Of a stretch of 64,000 bases of DNA, positions 56,172 to 64,000 are shown piece after piece. The position numbers and the translations under genes are program-made. The DNA comes from DAIMZI01 sp036734025 (GTDB taxonomy: Bacteria > Pseudomonadota > Alphaproteobacteria > Rhizobiales > Rhodomicrobiaceae). The stretch is taken from positions 11,340 to 75,339 of the forward strand of contig DAIMZI010000013.1 in the NCBI GenBank assembly GCA_036734025.1, given 5' to 3'. Numbering within the stretch: the stretch's first letter is position 1; each line of letters starts with the position of its first letter. The notes beneath the pieces are model-generated. The model had not been told where the DNA came from. It made no database searches and saw nothing but the letters and a program-made list of their open reading frames with translations.

Positions 56172-57623
56172 ATGGCTGACGCACCTACTATCGTCTGGTA
56201 CACGCGCGATCTGCGCCTGAGCGACCATGCCGCACTGAGCGCGGCGGCCAAGGCCGGTCCGGTCATCCCGGTGTATGTCCTTCGCGATGGCGAGGGCACG
56301 CACTGGCCGCTTGGCTCGGCCAGCCGCTGGTGGCTGGCGCAAAGCCTGCGTGCACTGGGAGCGGCCCTGGAAAATGCCGGTAGCCGGCTGATCCTGCGCC
56401 GCGGCGAGCCGGCGGACATCCTCGCTGACCTGTGCCGGGAAACCGGAGCGCACGCGGTACACTGGACGCGCGGCTATGAACCCGACAGCGCAAGAACCGA
56501 AACCGCCATACGCGACAAGCTGAAAAGCGCGGGCGTCACGGCGCGCCGCTTTTGCGGGCGGGTGCTGTATGAGCCTGAAGAGGTCATCAACAAGGATGGC
56601 GGCCCCTACAAGGTGTTCACGCCCTTTTACAAGGCGTGCCTCGCGCTCGGCGAGCCGGGTGCGCCGGTCTCTGCACCCCAGACCCTGTCGGCCCCCAAGT
56701 CGTGGCCGCAGAGCGACCGGCTGGCGGACTGGGGGCTTGAGCCCACGTCGCCGGACTGGGCGGGGGGAATGCGCGCGATGTGGACGCCGGGCGAGGCCGG
56801 CGCGCACCAGCGGCTGAGCGAGTTCCTCAACGATGCGGGCAAGGACTATGGCAAGCTGCGCAACCGTCCCGATATTGACGCCACTTCGCGGCTTTCGCCG
56901 TTCCTGGCCTTTGGCGAAATAAGCCCCCGGCAGGTCTGGGCGATTTCGCAGCATCATGCCGAGCGCGAACCACGCGCATCGCGCGGCATCGAGGGGTTCC
57001 TGCGTGAGGTGATATGGCGCGAGTTTTCCTATCACCTGCTGCATCACTGGCCGGACCTGCCCGAGCACTCCTGGCGTTCCGAGTTCGACAAATTCCCGTG
57101 GAAGAAGCGGAGCAACGCCCTGCGCGCCTGGCAGCGCGGGCAAACCGGCTATCCGATCGTTGATGCCGGCATGCGCCAGCTCTGGCAGATCGGCTGGATG
57201 CACAACCGGGTGCGCATGATCGCCGCTTCATTCCTGATCAAGGACCTGCTGATCCCCTGGCAGGATGGCGAAGCATGGTTCTGGGACACGCTTGTGGATG
57301 CCGATCTGGCCAACAATGCCGCAAGCTGGCAGTGGGTCGCCGGATCGGGCGCGGATGCCGCCCCCTATTTCCGCGTCTTCAATCCGATATTGCAGGGGGC
57401 AAAGTTCGATCCTCAGGGCGATTATGTGCGCCGCTTCGTGCCTGAACTGGCGAACCTGCCCAACGAGTTCATTCACGCGCCGTGGGAAGCGCCCGCGCTG
57501 CTGCTCAGGGAAGCAGGCGTGCGCCTGGGCGAGACCTATCCCGCGCCGATCGTCGATCATGCCGAAGCGCGCAAGATCGCATTGGCCGCCTATGAGGATG
57601 TGAAGGCCGCCAGACCTGCGTGA
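56172..57623 (+). CDS. phrB: Deoxyribodipyrimidine photolyase (CPD class I)
   Basis: A 483-residue light-driven DNA repair enzyme. The N-terminal antenna domain begins TIVWYTRDLRLSDHAALS; the FAD domain includes TSRLSPFLAFGEISPRQVW, LREVIWREFSYHLLHHWPDL, GYPIVDAGMRQLWQIGWMHN and ANNAASWQWVAGSGADAAPY. All sequence blocks expected for active photolyase, including the tryptophans used in electron transfer, look intact. It stands alone on the plus strand; its 3' end meets the convergent histidine kinase gene 11 bases later. Confidence 0.95.
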   Translation: MADAPTIVWYTRDLRLSDHAALSAAAKAGPVIPVYVLRDGEGTHWPLGSASRWWLAQSLRALGAALENAGSRLILRRGEPADILADLCRETGAHAVHWTRGYEPDSARTETAIRDKLKSAGVTARRFCGRVLYEPEEVINKDGGPYKVFTPFYKACLALGEPGAPVSAPQTLSAPKSWPQSDRLADWGLEPTSPDWAGGMRAMWTPGEAGAHQRLSEFLNDAGKDYGKLRNRPDIDATSRLSPFLAFGEISPRQVWAISQHHAEREPRASRGIEGFLREVIWREFSYHLLHHWPDLPEHSWRSEFDKFPWKKRSNALRAWQRGQTGYPIVDAGMRQLWQIGWMHNRVRMIAASFLIKDLLIPWQDGEAWFWDTLVDADLANNAASWQWVAGSGADAAPYFRVFNPILQGAKFDPQGDYVRRFVPELANLPNEFIHAPWEAPALLLREAGVRLGETYPAPIVDHAEARKIALAAYEDVKAARPA

Positions 57624-57634
57624 TCTGCATGATG

Positions 57635-59101
57635 TCACGGGGCGGGGATCAGCCGTCCGGGCGCGAACGTGACGATCACCTCCGTGCCACTGCCGCCGGC
57701 GCTCTTGATGGCGAAAGTCGCGCCATTGCGGGCGATGAACGAACGGACCAGGCGCAAACCCAGACCGCGGCGACCGGCGCGCCTCATGCCATCATCTGAT
57801 GTCGGGCCAAGTGCAGCGTCGATCTGCGCCTCGCTCATGCCCGGCCCGTCATCCTTCACGCTCAGCAGGAGCGCGCCTTCACGGTTCATCCGCGTAGCGA
57901 TCCTGACCTGGCCGCTGCCCTCCTTGTGGCGCATCGAATTCATCAGCAGATTGAGCAGGCTCTGGCGCAAGGTCCGCTCATCGCCATTGACGAGCGGCAG
58001 ATTGCGGGCCAGGCGGCGGCGCAGGGCGATGTTCTCGGATGCCGCAAGCGGGCCGAGCAGATGCAGACAGTCCGCCGCCAGTGCATTGATATCGACCGGC
58101 TGCGGGCGGATGTCGGGTTCACCGCTGGCGAATTCGGCATAATTGAGCAGATCATCGGCCAGCCCGAGAGCAAAGGCGGCGGTGCGGTAGATATCGGAAA
58201 CATATTCCTGCACCTTGGCCGGCGGCATGCGATGAAACCGCTCGCTGGCAAGGATTTCCGCAAAGCCCATGATGATCGTCAGCGGGTTGCGGATTTCGTG
58301 ACTGACCCTGGCGAGCAGCGCGGCCATATCGGTTTCATCCGTCGCAGACATGACGGCGGTTTCGGCTTTTGCGCCAGGCATGGCCTTTGGCGGACGCGCT
58401 TTCGCGGCGGTCGCGGCTTTCGGTTTGCGCACGCGGGGCTTTGCTTCGGTCTTCGCCGGCACTTTCTGTGAAGCAGCTTCACGACGATCGCGGCTCGCGC
58501 GTCCGATGTCTCTGGCCAGCGACTTCAGCGCGCTATGCTCATTGGGCTTATCGGACGCCTTTTCCTGCGCCTTGCGTCGCGCGCGCGGCTGCTGGTTTCT
58601 CAGCGTCGCCCCGGATGGCGCTTTTGCGCCCGGCTTGCGGACGCGTGTGGCTCGGCGTTCGTCGCGATGCCGGTTTTCAGGAGCCTCCGGCGGAGGCCCG
58701 GCAGACCCGGACGCCGCATCCGGCACTTGATCCTCACCGTTGATGACCCGCACCATCAGACCCGGACGGTCACCAGCAAGCTGAAGCGGCTGCAAATAGC
58801 ATTGCGCTTTTGCTTCGCCTTCGGCGGTGGGAAAAGCCAGCATTTCAACGGCTTCGCCATTGACGTGCTGAAGGCGCGCCAACTCTGTCATGCGCGCCAG
58901 CCCCTCGCTGGTGCGCGACAGGCGCCGTCTTTTCAGACGCGCCGGCTCGCTGTCACCCCACAGCCGCGCCGCGGCCTGATTGGCCCATACGATGCGCCGG
59001 GCCCTGCCATCCCAAACCCACACGGGATCTTCCGTCGCCAGAAAGGTTTCCAACGGCAAAGGTGCTGTGGGCGACGGCATGACGCTGTCGCTCTGCTTCA
59101 T
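57635..59101 (-). CDS. PAS-domain sensor histidine kinase (PdhS/PleC-like core)
   Basis: A 488-residue kinase without membrane helices. A PAS-like domain (residues 15-120, ATEDPVWVWDGRARRIVWAN) is followed by a long Ala/Lys/Arg/Pro-rich linker (about 135-255). The HisKA domain has the phospho-acceptor in VSHEIRNPLTIIMGFAEILA (about His268), and the ATPase domain has KDDGPGMSEAQ and GRRGLGLRLVRSFIARNG. The phospho-acceptor box resembles the PdhS/DivJ/PleC group of alphaproteobacterial cell-cycle kinases. No response regulator gene is adjacent, so it is an orphan. Confidence 0.88.
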   Translation of the reverse strand: MKQSDSVMPSPTAPLPLETFLATEDPVWVWDGRARRIVWANQAAARLWGDSEPARLKRRRLSRTSEGLARMTELARLQHVNGEAVEMLAFPTAEGEAKAQCYLQPLQLAGDRPGLMVRVINGEDQVPDAASGSAGPPPEAPENRHRDERRATRVRKPGAKAPSGATLRNQQPRARRKAQEKASDKPNEHSALKSLARDIGRASRDRREAASQKVPAKTEAKPRVRKPKAATAAKARPPKAMPGAKAETAVMSATDETDMAALLARVSHEIRNPLTIIMGFAEILASERFHRMPPAKVQEYVSDIYRTAAFALGLADDLLNYAEFASGEPDIRPQPVDINALAADCLHLLGPLAASENIALRRRLARNLPLVNGDERTLRQSLLNLLMNSMRHKEGSGQVRIATRMNREGALLLSVKDDGPGMSEAQIDAALGPTSDDGMRRAGRRGLGLRLVRSFIARNGATFAIKSAGGSGTEVIVTFAPGRLIPAP

Positions 59102-59216
59102 CGAATTTGTTGCCCATTCGTACTGAGGTTAAAGAAGTATCACCAACGCACTGGCAAATGAAGGAAATTTGCGATCTGCCAACAGACGCGGTGGCGTTCG
59201 GGCCCACATGAACTTG

Positions 59217-59289
59217 TGCGATGCAGCGTAAGCCATCGAGGATTGACAAGGAAAATTTATACTGCGGCGCAATATAATGTTGCAATGCA
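59217..59289 (+). promoter_or_regulatory. Phasin upstream region with three TGC-N3-GCA sites
   Basis: Three nine-base elements of pattern TGCRRYGCA lie here: TGCGATGCA (59217-59225), TGCGGCGCA (59263-59271) and TGCAATGCA (59281-59289). They are 95-165 bases before the first phasin ATG and bracket an AT-rich stretch (GAAAATTTATA and ATATAATGT) that could be the promoter. PhaR, the PHB-sensing repressor of phasin genes, is known to bind TGC-rich sites, so these are candidate operators. Confidence 0.5.
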
Positions 59290-59382
59290 GCATAAGTGCG
59301 CTTATGTACGTGGCGACGGGTTGGGGCATGACCCTGACCGTCAAGTCAAGCATTCAGATTTTACCCTCCAGAGGAGACGAAA

Positions 59383-59757
59383 ATGAACGACGGCATGTCA
59401 TTTGAAATTCCCGCTCCCGTTCGCCAGATGGCCGAAAAAAGTGTCGAGCAGACCAAGGAAGCCTACGACCGCTTCGTTGAGGCTGCCCGTCAGGCTCAGG
59501 GCATGTTCGCCAATTCGACCCATATGATGGGTGCTGGCGGCAAGGAAATTCAGGACAAGACCCTGCAGTATGCCGAAGCCAATGTTCAGGCCGGCTTTGA
59601 CCTCGCCGAGCGCCTCGTGAAGGCCAAGGACCTCAAGGAAGTGATGGAGATCCAGACGGCTTATGCGCGCCAGCAGATGGAAGCCTACACCCAGCAGGCC
59701 CAGGAACTGACCCGCCTGATGGCGCAGGCCGCCCAGAAGGCTCAGCCGAACGTCTGA
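59383..59757 (+). CDS. Phasin (PHB granule-associated protein), short form
   Basis: A 124-residue all-helical protein of the Phasin_2 family. Family-like marks are FEIPAPVRQMAEKSVEQTKE, FVEAARQAQGMF, KTLQYAEANVQAGFDLAERL and VMEIQTAYARQQMEAY. Phasins coat polyhydroxybutyrate granules and control their number and size. A strong AGAGGAGA ribosome-binding site precedes the ATG. It is followed after 53 bases by a second phasin, with a terminator after both. Confidence 0.93.
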   Translation: MNDGMSFEIPAPVRQMAEKSVEQTKEAYDRFVEAARQAQGMFANSTHMMGAGGKEIQDKTLQYAEANVQAGFDLAERLVKAKDLKEVMEIQTAYARQQMEAYTQQAQELTRLMAQAAQKAQPNV

Positions 59758-59810
59758 TTCGACTGATCCTGACTTCTGGCGAGCCACGTTCGCAGGAAAA
59801 GGAGTAAGAA

Positions 59811-60332
59811 ATGTCCGACTACCCGTCCGATAGCTATGGCGTCGACCGCGTGCAGACCAGTTCCTTCGATACTGGCTATGCAGCCACGCCGGCGCCTCTG
59901 TACCAGCCGCAAGCCACTGAAGCGGCTTTTTCCGAGGAAGGCGCCGAAGCGTTCCGTGTTTATGCTGAAAGGACACTGAGCCAGTTTCGCGAGACCTACG
60001 AGCAGTCCAAGAAGGCGCTGGAGGAGGCTACCGCCGCGCTGAGCGTGTCCATGGACAAGGCCGGCCAGGGCGCTTCGCAGTTCAACTCCAAGGCGTTCGA
60101 CATGGCGCAGGCCAACCTGAACGCAGGTTTTGAATTCGCCCGCAGCCTCGCCTCGGCACGTACGCCGACCGAAGCCATGGAGCTCCAGGCCGTGTTCATG
60201 CGCGACCAGCTCGCCGTGCTCAAGAGCCAGAGCGAAGACCTTCAGCAGCTTGCCTCGCGCATCACCGCTGAAGCAACGACGCCGATCCAGCAGCAGATGA
60301 CGCGCTCGGCAGAGCGTTTTGCTACTCGCTGA
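59811..60332 (+). CDS. Phasin (PHB granule-associated protein), long form
   Basis: A 173-residue phasin. Residues 1-50 are a disordered, Tyr/Pro/Ser-rich extension (DSYGVDRVQTSSFDTGYAAT) absent from its neighbour; residues 55-173 form the phasin helices (FRETYEQSKKALEEATAAL; KAFDMAQANLNAGFEFARSL; LQAVFMRDQLAVLKSQSEDL). The ribosome-binding site is AAAGGAG. The pair probably arose by duplication and divergence and is likely co-transcribed. Confidence 0.92.
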   Translation: MSDYPSDSYGVDRVQTSSFDTGYAATPAPLYQPQATEAAFSEEGAEAFRVYAERTLSQFRETYEQSKKALEEATAALSVSMDKAGQGASQFNSKAFDMAQANLNAGFEFARSLASARTPTEAMELQAVFMRDQLAVLKSQSEDLQQLASRITAEATTPIQQQMTRSAERFATR

Positions 60333-60353
60333 TCACGTCTGATCCGTCGAAGA

Positions 60354-60388
60354 TCGCCCTTTCCCGGCTTGCCGGGCGAGGGCTTTTT
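60354..60388 (+). terminator. Rho-independent terminator of the phasin operon
   Basis: GCCCT(TT)CCCGGC pairs with GCCGGG(CG)AGGGC around a two-base loop, with a small internal bulge, followed by seven T residues (60382-60388). Confidence 0.88.
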
Positions 60389-60436
60389 TTCATGGCCCGC
60401 GCGCCGCGTCTCGTGCTAGATCAGCGATCCTGCAAG

Positions 60437-60511
60437 GCGGGTGTAGCTCAGTGGTAGAGCAGTAGCTTCCCAAGCTACGTGTCGTGGGTTCGATTCCCAT
60501 CACCCGCTCCA
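60437..60511 (+). tRNA. tRNA-Gly (anticodon CCC)
   Basis: A 75-base cloverleaf: acceptor GCGGGUG/CACCCGC, D-arm GCUCAGUGGUAGAGC, anticodon stem GUAGC/GCUAC with loop UUCCCAA giving CCC, T-arm GUGGGUUCGAUUCCCAU and encoded CCA. It reads GGG codons; the acceptor and T-arm are the same as those of tRNA-Gly(UCC) at 42527-42600, pointing to a common origin. Confidence 0.95.
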
Positions 60512-60721
60512 GAGCAGGGCGGTGGAATTGTGGCTTTGCAACAATTCCACTGTGCCGACATACTCATGAGTACGCAGGCGCGCATCAGGAATTCTTGCCT
60601 TGCACCCCAGTTAACCTTATAAAAATATCAAGCGCTTTTATCTGCGATAATACCTCTTCAAGCGGCCCTGATTGGCCCATTGTTGTGATATCGCAGGCGA
60701 ATTCAAAAGGAGATCAATACC

Positions 60722-61261
60722 ATAGCACGCCGACCGTTCAAACGGGCAACGCCGCGAGACGAAGGACCTCGGATCAATGAGGCCATCGACGTGGACCACG
60801 TCCAACTTATTGACGACACCGGAACCAATCTCGGTCTGATCAGCATAGAAGAAGCCCTCGCAAAGGCGACCGAGGCCGGCCTTGATCTTGTCGAAGTTTC
60901 CGGCGCCGGAGAAAATCCGGTGTGCAAGATCATGGACTACGGGAAATACAAGTATCAGGCGCAAAAGAAAGCTGCCGAAACGCGCAAGAAAACCAAGACC
61001 GTCGAGGTCAAGGAAATCAAGATGCGCCCGAACATCGACTCGCATGATTATGACGTAAAGATGCGTGCCATTCGCCGCTTCTTCGAAGAGGGCGACAAGG
61101 TGAAGGTGACACTGCGCTTTCGTGGACGCGAAATGGCGCATCAGCAACTCGGGATGGATCTGCTCCACCGGGTGCGCGATGAGACCGAGGAAATGGCCAA
61201 GGTCGAGATGGAGCCCAAGCTGGAAGGGCGCCAGATGATCATGGTGCTGGCGCCGCGCTGA
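60722..61261 (+). CDS. infC: Translation initiation factor IF-3, with ATA start codon
   Basis: A 179-residue factor that prevents premature joining of ribosomal subunits and checks start codons. The conserved N-terminus (ARRPFKRATPRDEGPRINEA) lies upstream of the first ATG (60791), so translation must begin at ATA 60722, nine bases after an AGGAG ribosome-binding site. IF-3 rejects non-AUG starts and so represses its own message, as known for the AUU-started infC of Escherichia coli. The rest is normal: LDLVEVSGAGENPVCKIMDYGK, KMRPNIDSHDYDVKM and VTLRFRGREMAHQQLG. Confidence 0.93.
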   Translation: MARRPFKRATPRDEGPRINEAIDVDHVQLIDDTGTNLGLISIEEALAKATEAGLDLVEVSGAGENPVCKIMDYGKYKYQAQKKAAETRKKTKTVEVKEIKMRPNIDSHDYDVKMRAIRRFFEEGDKVKVTLRFRGREMAHQQLGMDLLHRVRDETEEMAKVEMEPKLEGRQMIMVLAPR

Positions 61262-61315
61262 TGATTGCGCCCATGCCGAGCGGGGCCGGCTTTCCCTGCG
61301 GGCCCTGCTAAAGGC

Positions 61316-61627
61316 TCAGTAATCCGCCAGGCTCAGCGCCAGTCCGTCAAGGCTCTCGTCCCAGATGATCTGGCACGACAGCCGCGAATTCGGTTTAACG
61401 GTCGGCAGTTCATCAAGCTTGAATTCCTCGTCTTCGCTGGGAGGATAGAGCTTGACGAGCCATGCCGGATCGATCAGCACATGGCACGAGGCGCAATCGC
61501 ATTGTCCGCCGCATGTGCCCTCCACGCCGACACCGTGATCGCGCAGGATCTCCATCACGCGCCACCCGTCAACGGCCTCCAGCCGGTGGGTCTTGCCCTT
61601 GCGGTCGGTGACGATGATCTGCGACAT
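61316..61627 (-). CDS. [2Fe-2S] ferredoxin, adrenodoxin type
   Basis: A 103-residue ferredoxin. Cluster cysteines are in CGGQCDCASCHV (the C-x5-C-x2-C pattern) and in LSCQI near residue 85, as in vertebrate-type ferredoxins that serve cytochrome P450s or iron-sulfur assembly. It begins ten bases after the cysH stop on the same strand, so it could be co-transcribed with sulfate assimilation, perhaps giving electrons to that pathway. Which partner it serves is not shown. Confidence 0.93.
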   Translation of the reverse strand: MSQIIVTDRKGKTHRLEAVDGWRVMEILRDHGVGVEGTCGGQCDCASCHVLIDPAWLVKLYPPSEDEEFKLDELPTVKPNSRLSCQIIWDESLDGLALSLADY

Positions 61628-61637
61628 TACATTTCCC

Positions 61638-62484
61638 TCATTCTGTTTGGCTCTTAGTCTGAATTGCCCGCGCCGGACAGCCCCCTTGTGATCTCACCGC
61701 CTGTAGGGCTCCGGCTTCAAGATGGATGCCGCATTCGCTGCGCGGCTTGCCGCGCCNNNNNNNNNNTGTGCCGATGCGGCTGAACGTGCGGACGGCGTCG
61801 CGCATGCTCACCCGGCGCGACCGGCGTAGTGCACGGGGCACAGCCTAGCGAAAGGTAGCCCTGCCTGGCCAGCGGATGCTCGGGCAATTCGTTCACATGA
61901 ATATAGGTCTTGATATCATCCATACTCCAGTCGGCCAGCGGATTGACCTTGATACGCCCACCCTGGGTCTCGATGGGCTGCATCTGCGCCCGGGTCTGCG
62001 ACTGGTAGCGCTTTCGTCCGCTGATCCACAGATCAAACGGCGCAAGCGCACGCTCCAGCGGCTCGACCTTGCGCACCGCGCAGCAAGCAAGCGAATCGCG
62101 CGCCCACAGATCACCATGCGCATCCGCCTGCCGGACATCGCGAAGATCTGGCCCGATACGGCGCACATCAAGCAGCCCCAGTTCGCGGGTCAAGCGGTTG
62201 GCATGCTCCAGCGTCTCGCCAAACAGCTTCCCAGTATCAATAAAAAGCACCGGCGTGCGCGGCGCAATGCGCGAGATCATGTGCAGCAGAACCGCCGACT
62301 CCGTGCCGAACGACGAGACCACCGCCACCCGCCCGGCGTCAGGATCCTCGATCAGGGCTCTGATCAACGCCGCGCCGTCGAGTTGGCCATGGCGGACCCG
62401 GAGACGCAGGGCGCGTCCGGACATGCCGGCGGATGGTTGTTGCGGGCGAAGGGCCACCGAATGGGTTTGGCGTGATGTTTTCAT
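61638..62484 (-). CDS. cysH: Adenylyl-sulfate reductase (thioredoxin type), interrupted by assembly gap
   Basis: The gene for reduction of activated sulfate to sulfite. The PAPS-reductase fold is clear: VAVVSSFGTESAVLLHM, FIDTGKLFGETLEHANRL, LWISGRKRYQSQTRAQ and VNPLADWSMDDIKTYI. Cysteines of the APS-reductase [4Fe-4S] cluster are present (CCAVRKVE and GCAPC), so APS rather than PAPS is the likely substrate. Ten undetermined bases cut the 3' end; after them the catalytic ECGIH motif continues, but in another frame (KPRSECGIHLEAG), so the true gap length is not ten or bases beside it are wrong. Start uncertain: ATG 62484 or 62424. Confidence 0.8.
61757..61766. other. Run of ten undetermined bases (assembly gap)
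   Basis: Ten N characters join two contigs inside cysH. The reading frame before and after the gap does not match, so the number of missing bases is unknown. Confidence 0.98.
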
Positions 62485-62688
62485 GGCAGCCAAGAATGGC
62501 GGGGCGCCCGCAGCCGCGCAATGGCTTGCGCGCGAAGCAGGAATTTGTTTCATGTTGGCGCGCCATACTGGACTTTTGGGCCTGCGCCATGCCTCTTATA
62601 TGGCTGTCAGTTAGCATTCACCGGCTGCACAGGGCGTGCTGTCTCGCTCAGACGCGGCCGCGCCTGGCGTATCATCACAAGAGTAACG

Positions 62689-64000
62689 ATGACGAATTCC
62701 TTTCAGCAGCGGCGGACCTTCGCGATCATTTCGCATCCCGACGCCGGCAAGACCACACTTACGGAAAAGCTGCTGCTGACGGGCGGCGCGATCCATCTGG
62801 CGGGCGCTGTAAAGGCGCGCGGCGAGGCCCGGCGTGCGCGCTCCGACTGGATGAAGATCGAGCAGGAGCGCGGCATTTCGGTAACCAGCTCGGTGCTCAC
62901 TTTTTCCCATCGCGGGCTGCTGTTCAATCTGCTGGACACGCCGGGCCACGAGGACTTTTCCGAAGACACCTATCGCACGCTCACCGCCGTCGACAGCGCG
63001 ATCATGGTCATCGACGCGGCGCGCGGCATCCAGAGCCAGACCCGCAAGCTTTTCGAGGTCTGCCGCCTGCGCGACATTCCCATCATCACCTTCATCAACA
63101 AGGTTGACCGCGAGGGGCGCGAGCCGTTCGAATTGCTCGATGAAATTCACGATGAGCTGCAGCTGGACATCGCGCCGATACTCTGGCCGATCGGCATGGG
63201 CGGACGTTTTGCCGGATGCTACGATCTGCTCAGCAACAGGTTCTTCACATCGGAAAAGCAGCGCGGCGCGGCATTCGACAAGACGCTGGCATGTACAGGG
63301 CCGGATGATCCGGCTCTCGACGCGATGGTCGATGAAAATCTGCTGGTGACGGTGCGCGAGGAGATCGAACTGGCCAGCGCCGCCTACAGCGCTTTCGATC
63401 GCCAGTCCTATCGCGATGGGCATCTGACCCCGGTCGTGTTCGGCAGCGCGCTGCGTGATTACGGCGTTGAAAGTCTTCTTGATCTGATCGCCGATGCTGC
63501 GCCGGAGCCGCGCCCCAGCCCGGCGACGCCGCGCACCGTGCAGCCTGACGAAAAGCGCGTGACCGGCTTTGTCTTCAAGATCCAGGCGAACATGGACAAG
63601 AACCACCGCGACCGGATCGCGTTTCTGCGTCTGTGCTCTGGTCATTTCAAGCGCGGCATGAAATTGCGCCAGGTACGCACCGGCAAGGACATCACGGTTC
63701 ACAGCCCCATCATCTTTCTGGCGCAGGATCGCGAGATCGCCGATGAGGCCGGGCCGGGCGACGTGATCGGCATCCCCAACCACGGCACGATCCGCGTCGG
63801 CGACACCTTCACCGAGGGCGAAACATTACGCTTCACCGGCCTGCCGGCCTTCGCGCCCGAAATCCTGCGCCGTGTGCGACTGGGCGACACCAGACGAATC
63901 AAACAGATGCGTCAGGCGCTTCAGGATCTGTCCGAAGAAGGTCTCGTACAGATCTTCAAGCCGGACATCGGCTCGCAATGGATCGTCGGCGTGATCGGCC
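62689..64000 (+). CDS. prfC: Peptide chain release factor 3, partial (runs off window)
   Basis: The first 437 codons of RF3, the GTPase that recycles RF1/RF2 after termination. G-motifs are visible: HPDAGKTTLTEK (P-loop), DTPGHEDFSEDTYR (switch II) and FINKVDREGREP (NKxD). RF3-specific sequence includes ERGISVTSSVLTF and the second domain GFVFKIQANMDKNHRDRIAF. The stop codon is beyond 64000. ATG 62689 diverges from cysH; its ribosome-binding site is weak (AAGAG). Confidence 0.95.
   Translation, partial: MTNSFQQRRTFAIISHPDAGKTTLTEKLLLTGGAIHLAGAVKARGEARRARSDWMKIEQERGISVTSSVLTFSHRGLLFNLLDTPGHEDFSEDTYRTLTAVDSAIMVIDAARGIQSQTRKLFEVCRLRDIPIITFINKVDREGREPFELLDEIHDELQLDIAPILWPIGMGGRFAGCYDLLSNRFFTSEKQRGAAFDKTLACTGPDDPALDAMVDENLLVTVREEIELASAAYSAFDRQSYRDGHLTPVVFGSALRDYGVESLLDLIADAAPEPRPSPATPRTVQPDEKRVTGFVFKIQANMDKNHRDRIAFLRLCSGHFKRGMKLRQVRTGKDITVHSPIIFLAQDREIADEAGPGDVIGIPNHGTIRVGDTFTEGETLRFTGLPAFAPEILRRVRLGDTRRIKQMRQALQDLSEEGLVQIFKPDIGSQWIVGVIG

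Overview
The window looks like chromosomal DNA of a GC-rich alphaproteobacterium, most likely of the order Hyphomicrobiales (Rhizobiales). Supporting signs are the rplKAJL-rpoBC cluster, a 1607-residue NAD-glutamate dehydrogenase, an Omp25-type porin, paired phasin genes, an egtB/egtD ergothioneine pair, the ilvI-ilvH-ilvC order beside serB/miaA, and a small RNA that matches the suhB/mmgR family. Ten undetermined bases (61757-61766) mark an assembly gap inside cysH, and prfC runs off the right edge.

Layout. 1-9.0 kb: a GNAT acetyltransferase, then two divergent gene blocks that together carry three Rieske [2Fe-2S] domains. One is fused to a ThDP enzyme, one to an FMN glutamate-synthase-like domain and one to a membrane haem-b (ferric-reductase-like) protein, with three unrecognised membrane or exported partners. 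A TPR/ATP-grasp protein follows. 9.1-10.9 kb: a decayed 1.75-kb island bounded by a 47-bp repeat of the 3' end of tRNA-Arg(CCU). 11-15 kb: a nuclease-like exported protein, a MOSC protein, a CpaA-type prepilin peptidase, a cold-shock protein and the Omp25 porin. 14.9-21.9 kb: branched-chain amino-acid genes (ilvI, ilvH, ilvC) with an EamA transporter inserted, miaA and serB. 22-29.3 kb: ugd, a transposase scrap, a secreted peptidoglycan-binding-like protein, egtB/egtD and a BON-domain envelope operon with a 29-residue membrane microprotein. 29.7-42.7 kb: rpoC, rpoB, rplL, rplJ, rplA, rplK, nusG, secE and tRNAs for Trp, Gly and Tyr; no tuf gene is present here. 42.8-54.6 kb: rlmB, small exported proteins, NAD-GDH coupled to an MFS transporter, a 65-bp tandem repeat, purH and hisN. 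54.6-64 kb: the suhB/mmgR-like sRNA, an N-formylglutamate amidohydrolase, photolyase, an orphan histidine kinase, two phasins, tRNA-Gly(CCC), infC with an ATA start, a ferredoxin, cysH and prfC.

Two systems stand out. (1) The three-Rieske redox cluster (890-7248) looks like an electron-transfer module linking two soluble enzymes to a membrane cytochrome; I know of no described function. (2) A possible polyhydroxybutyrate control network: TGCRRYGCA-like palindromes lie before the phasin genes and before an unknown gene at 44194-44814, a related palindrome lies before the mmgR-like sRNA, and mmgR is known to act on phasin genes in Sinorhizobium.
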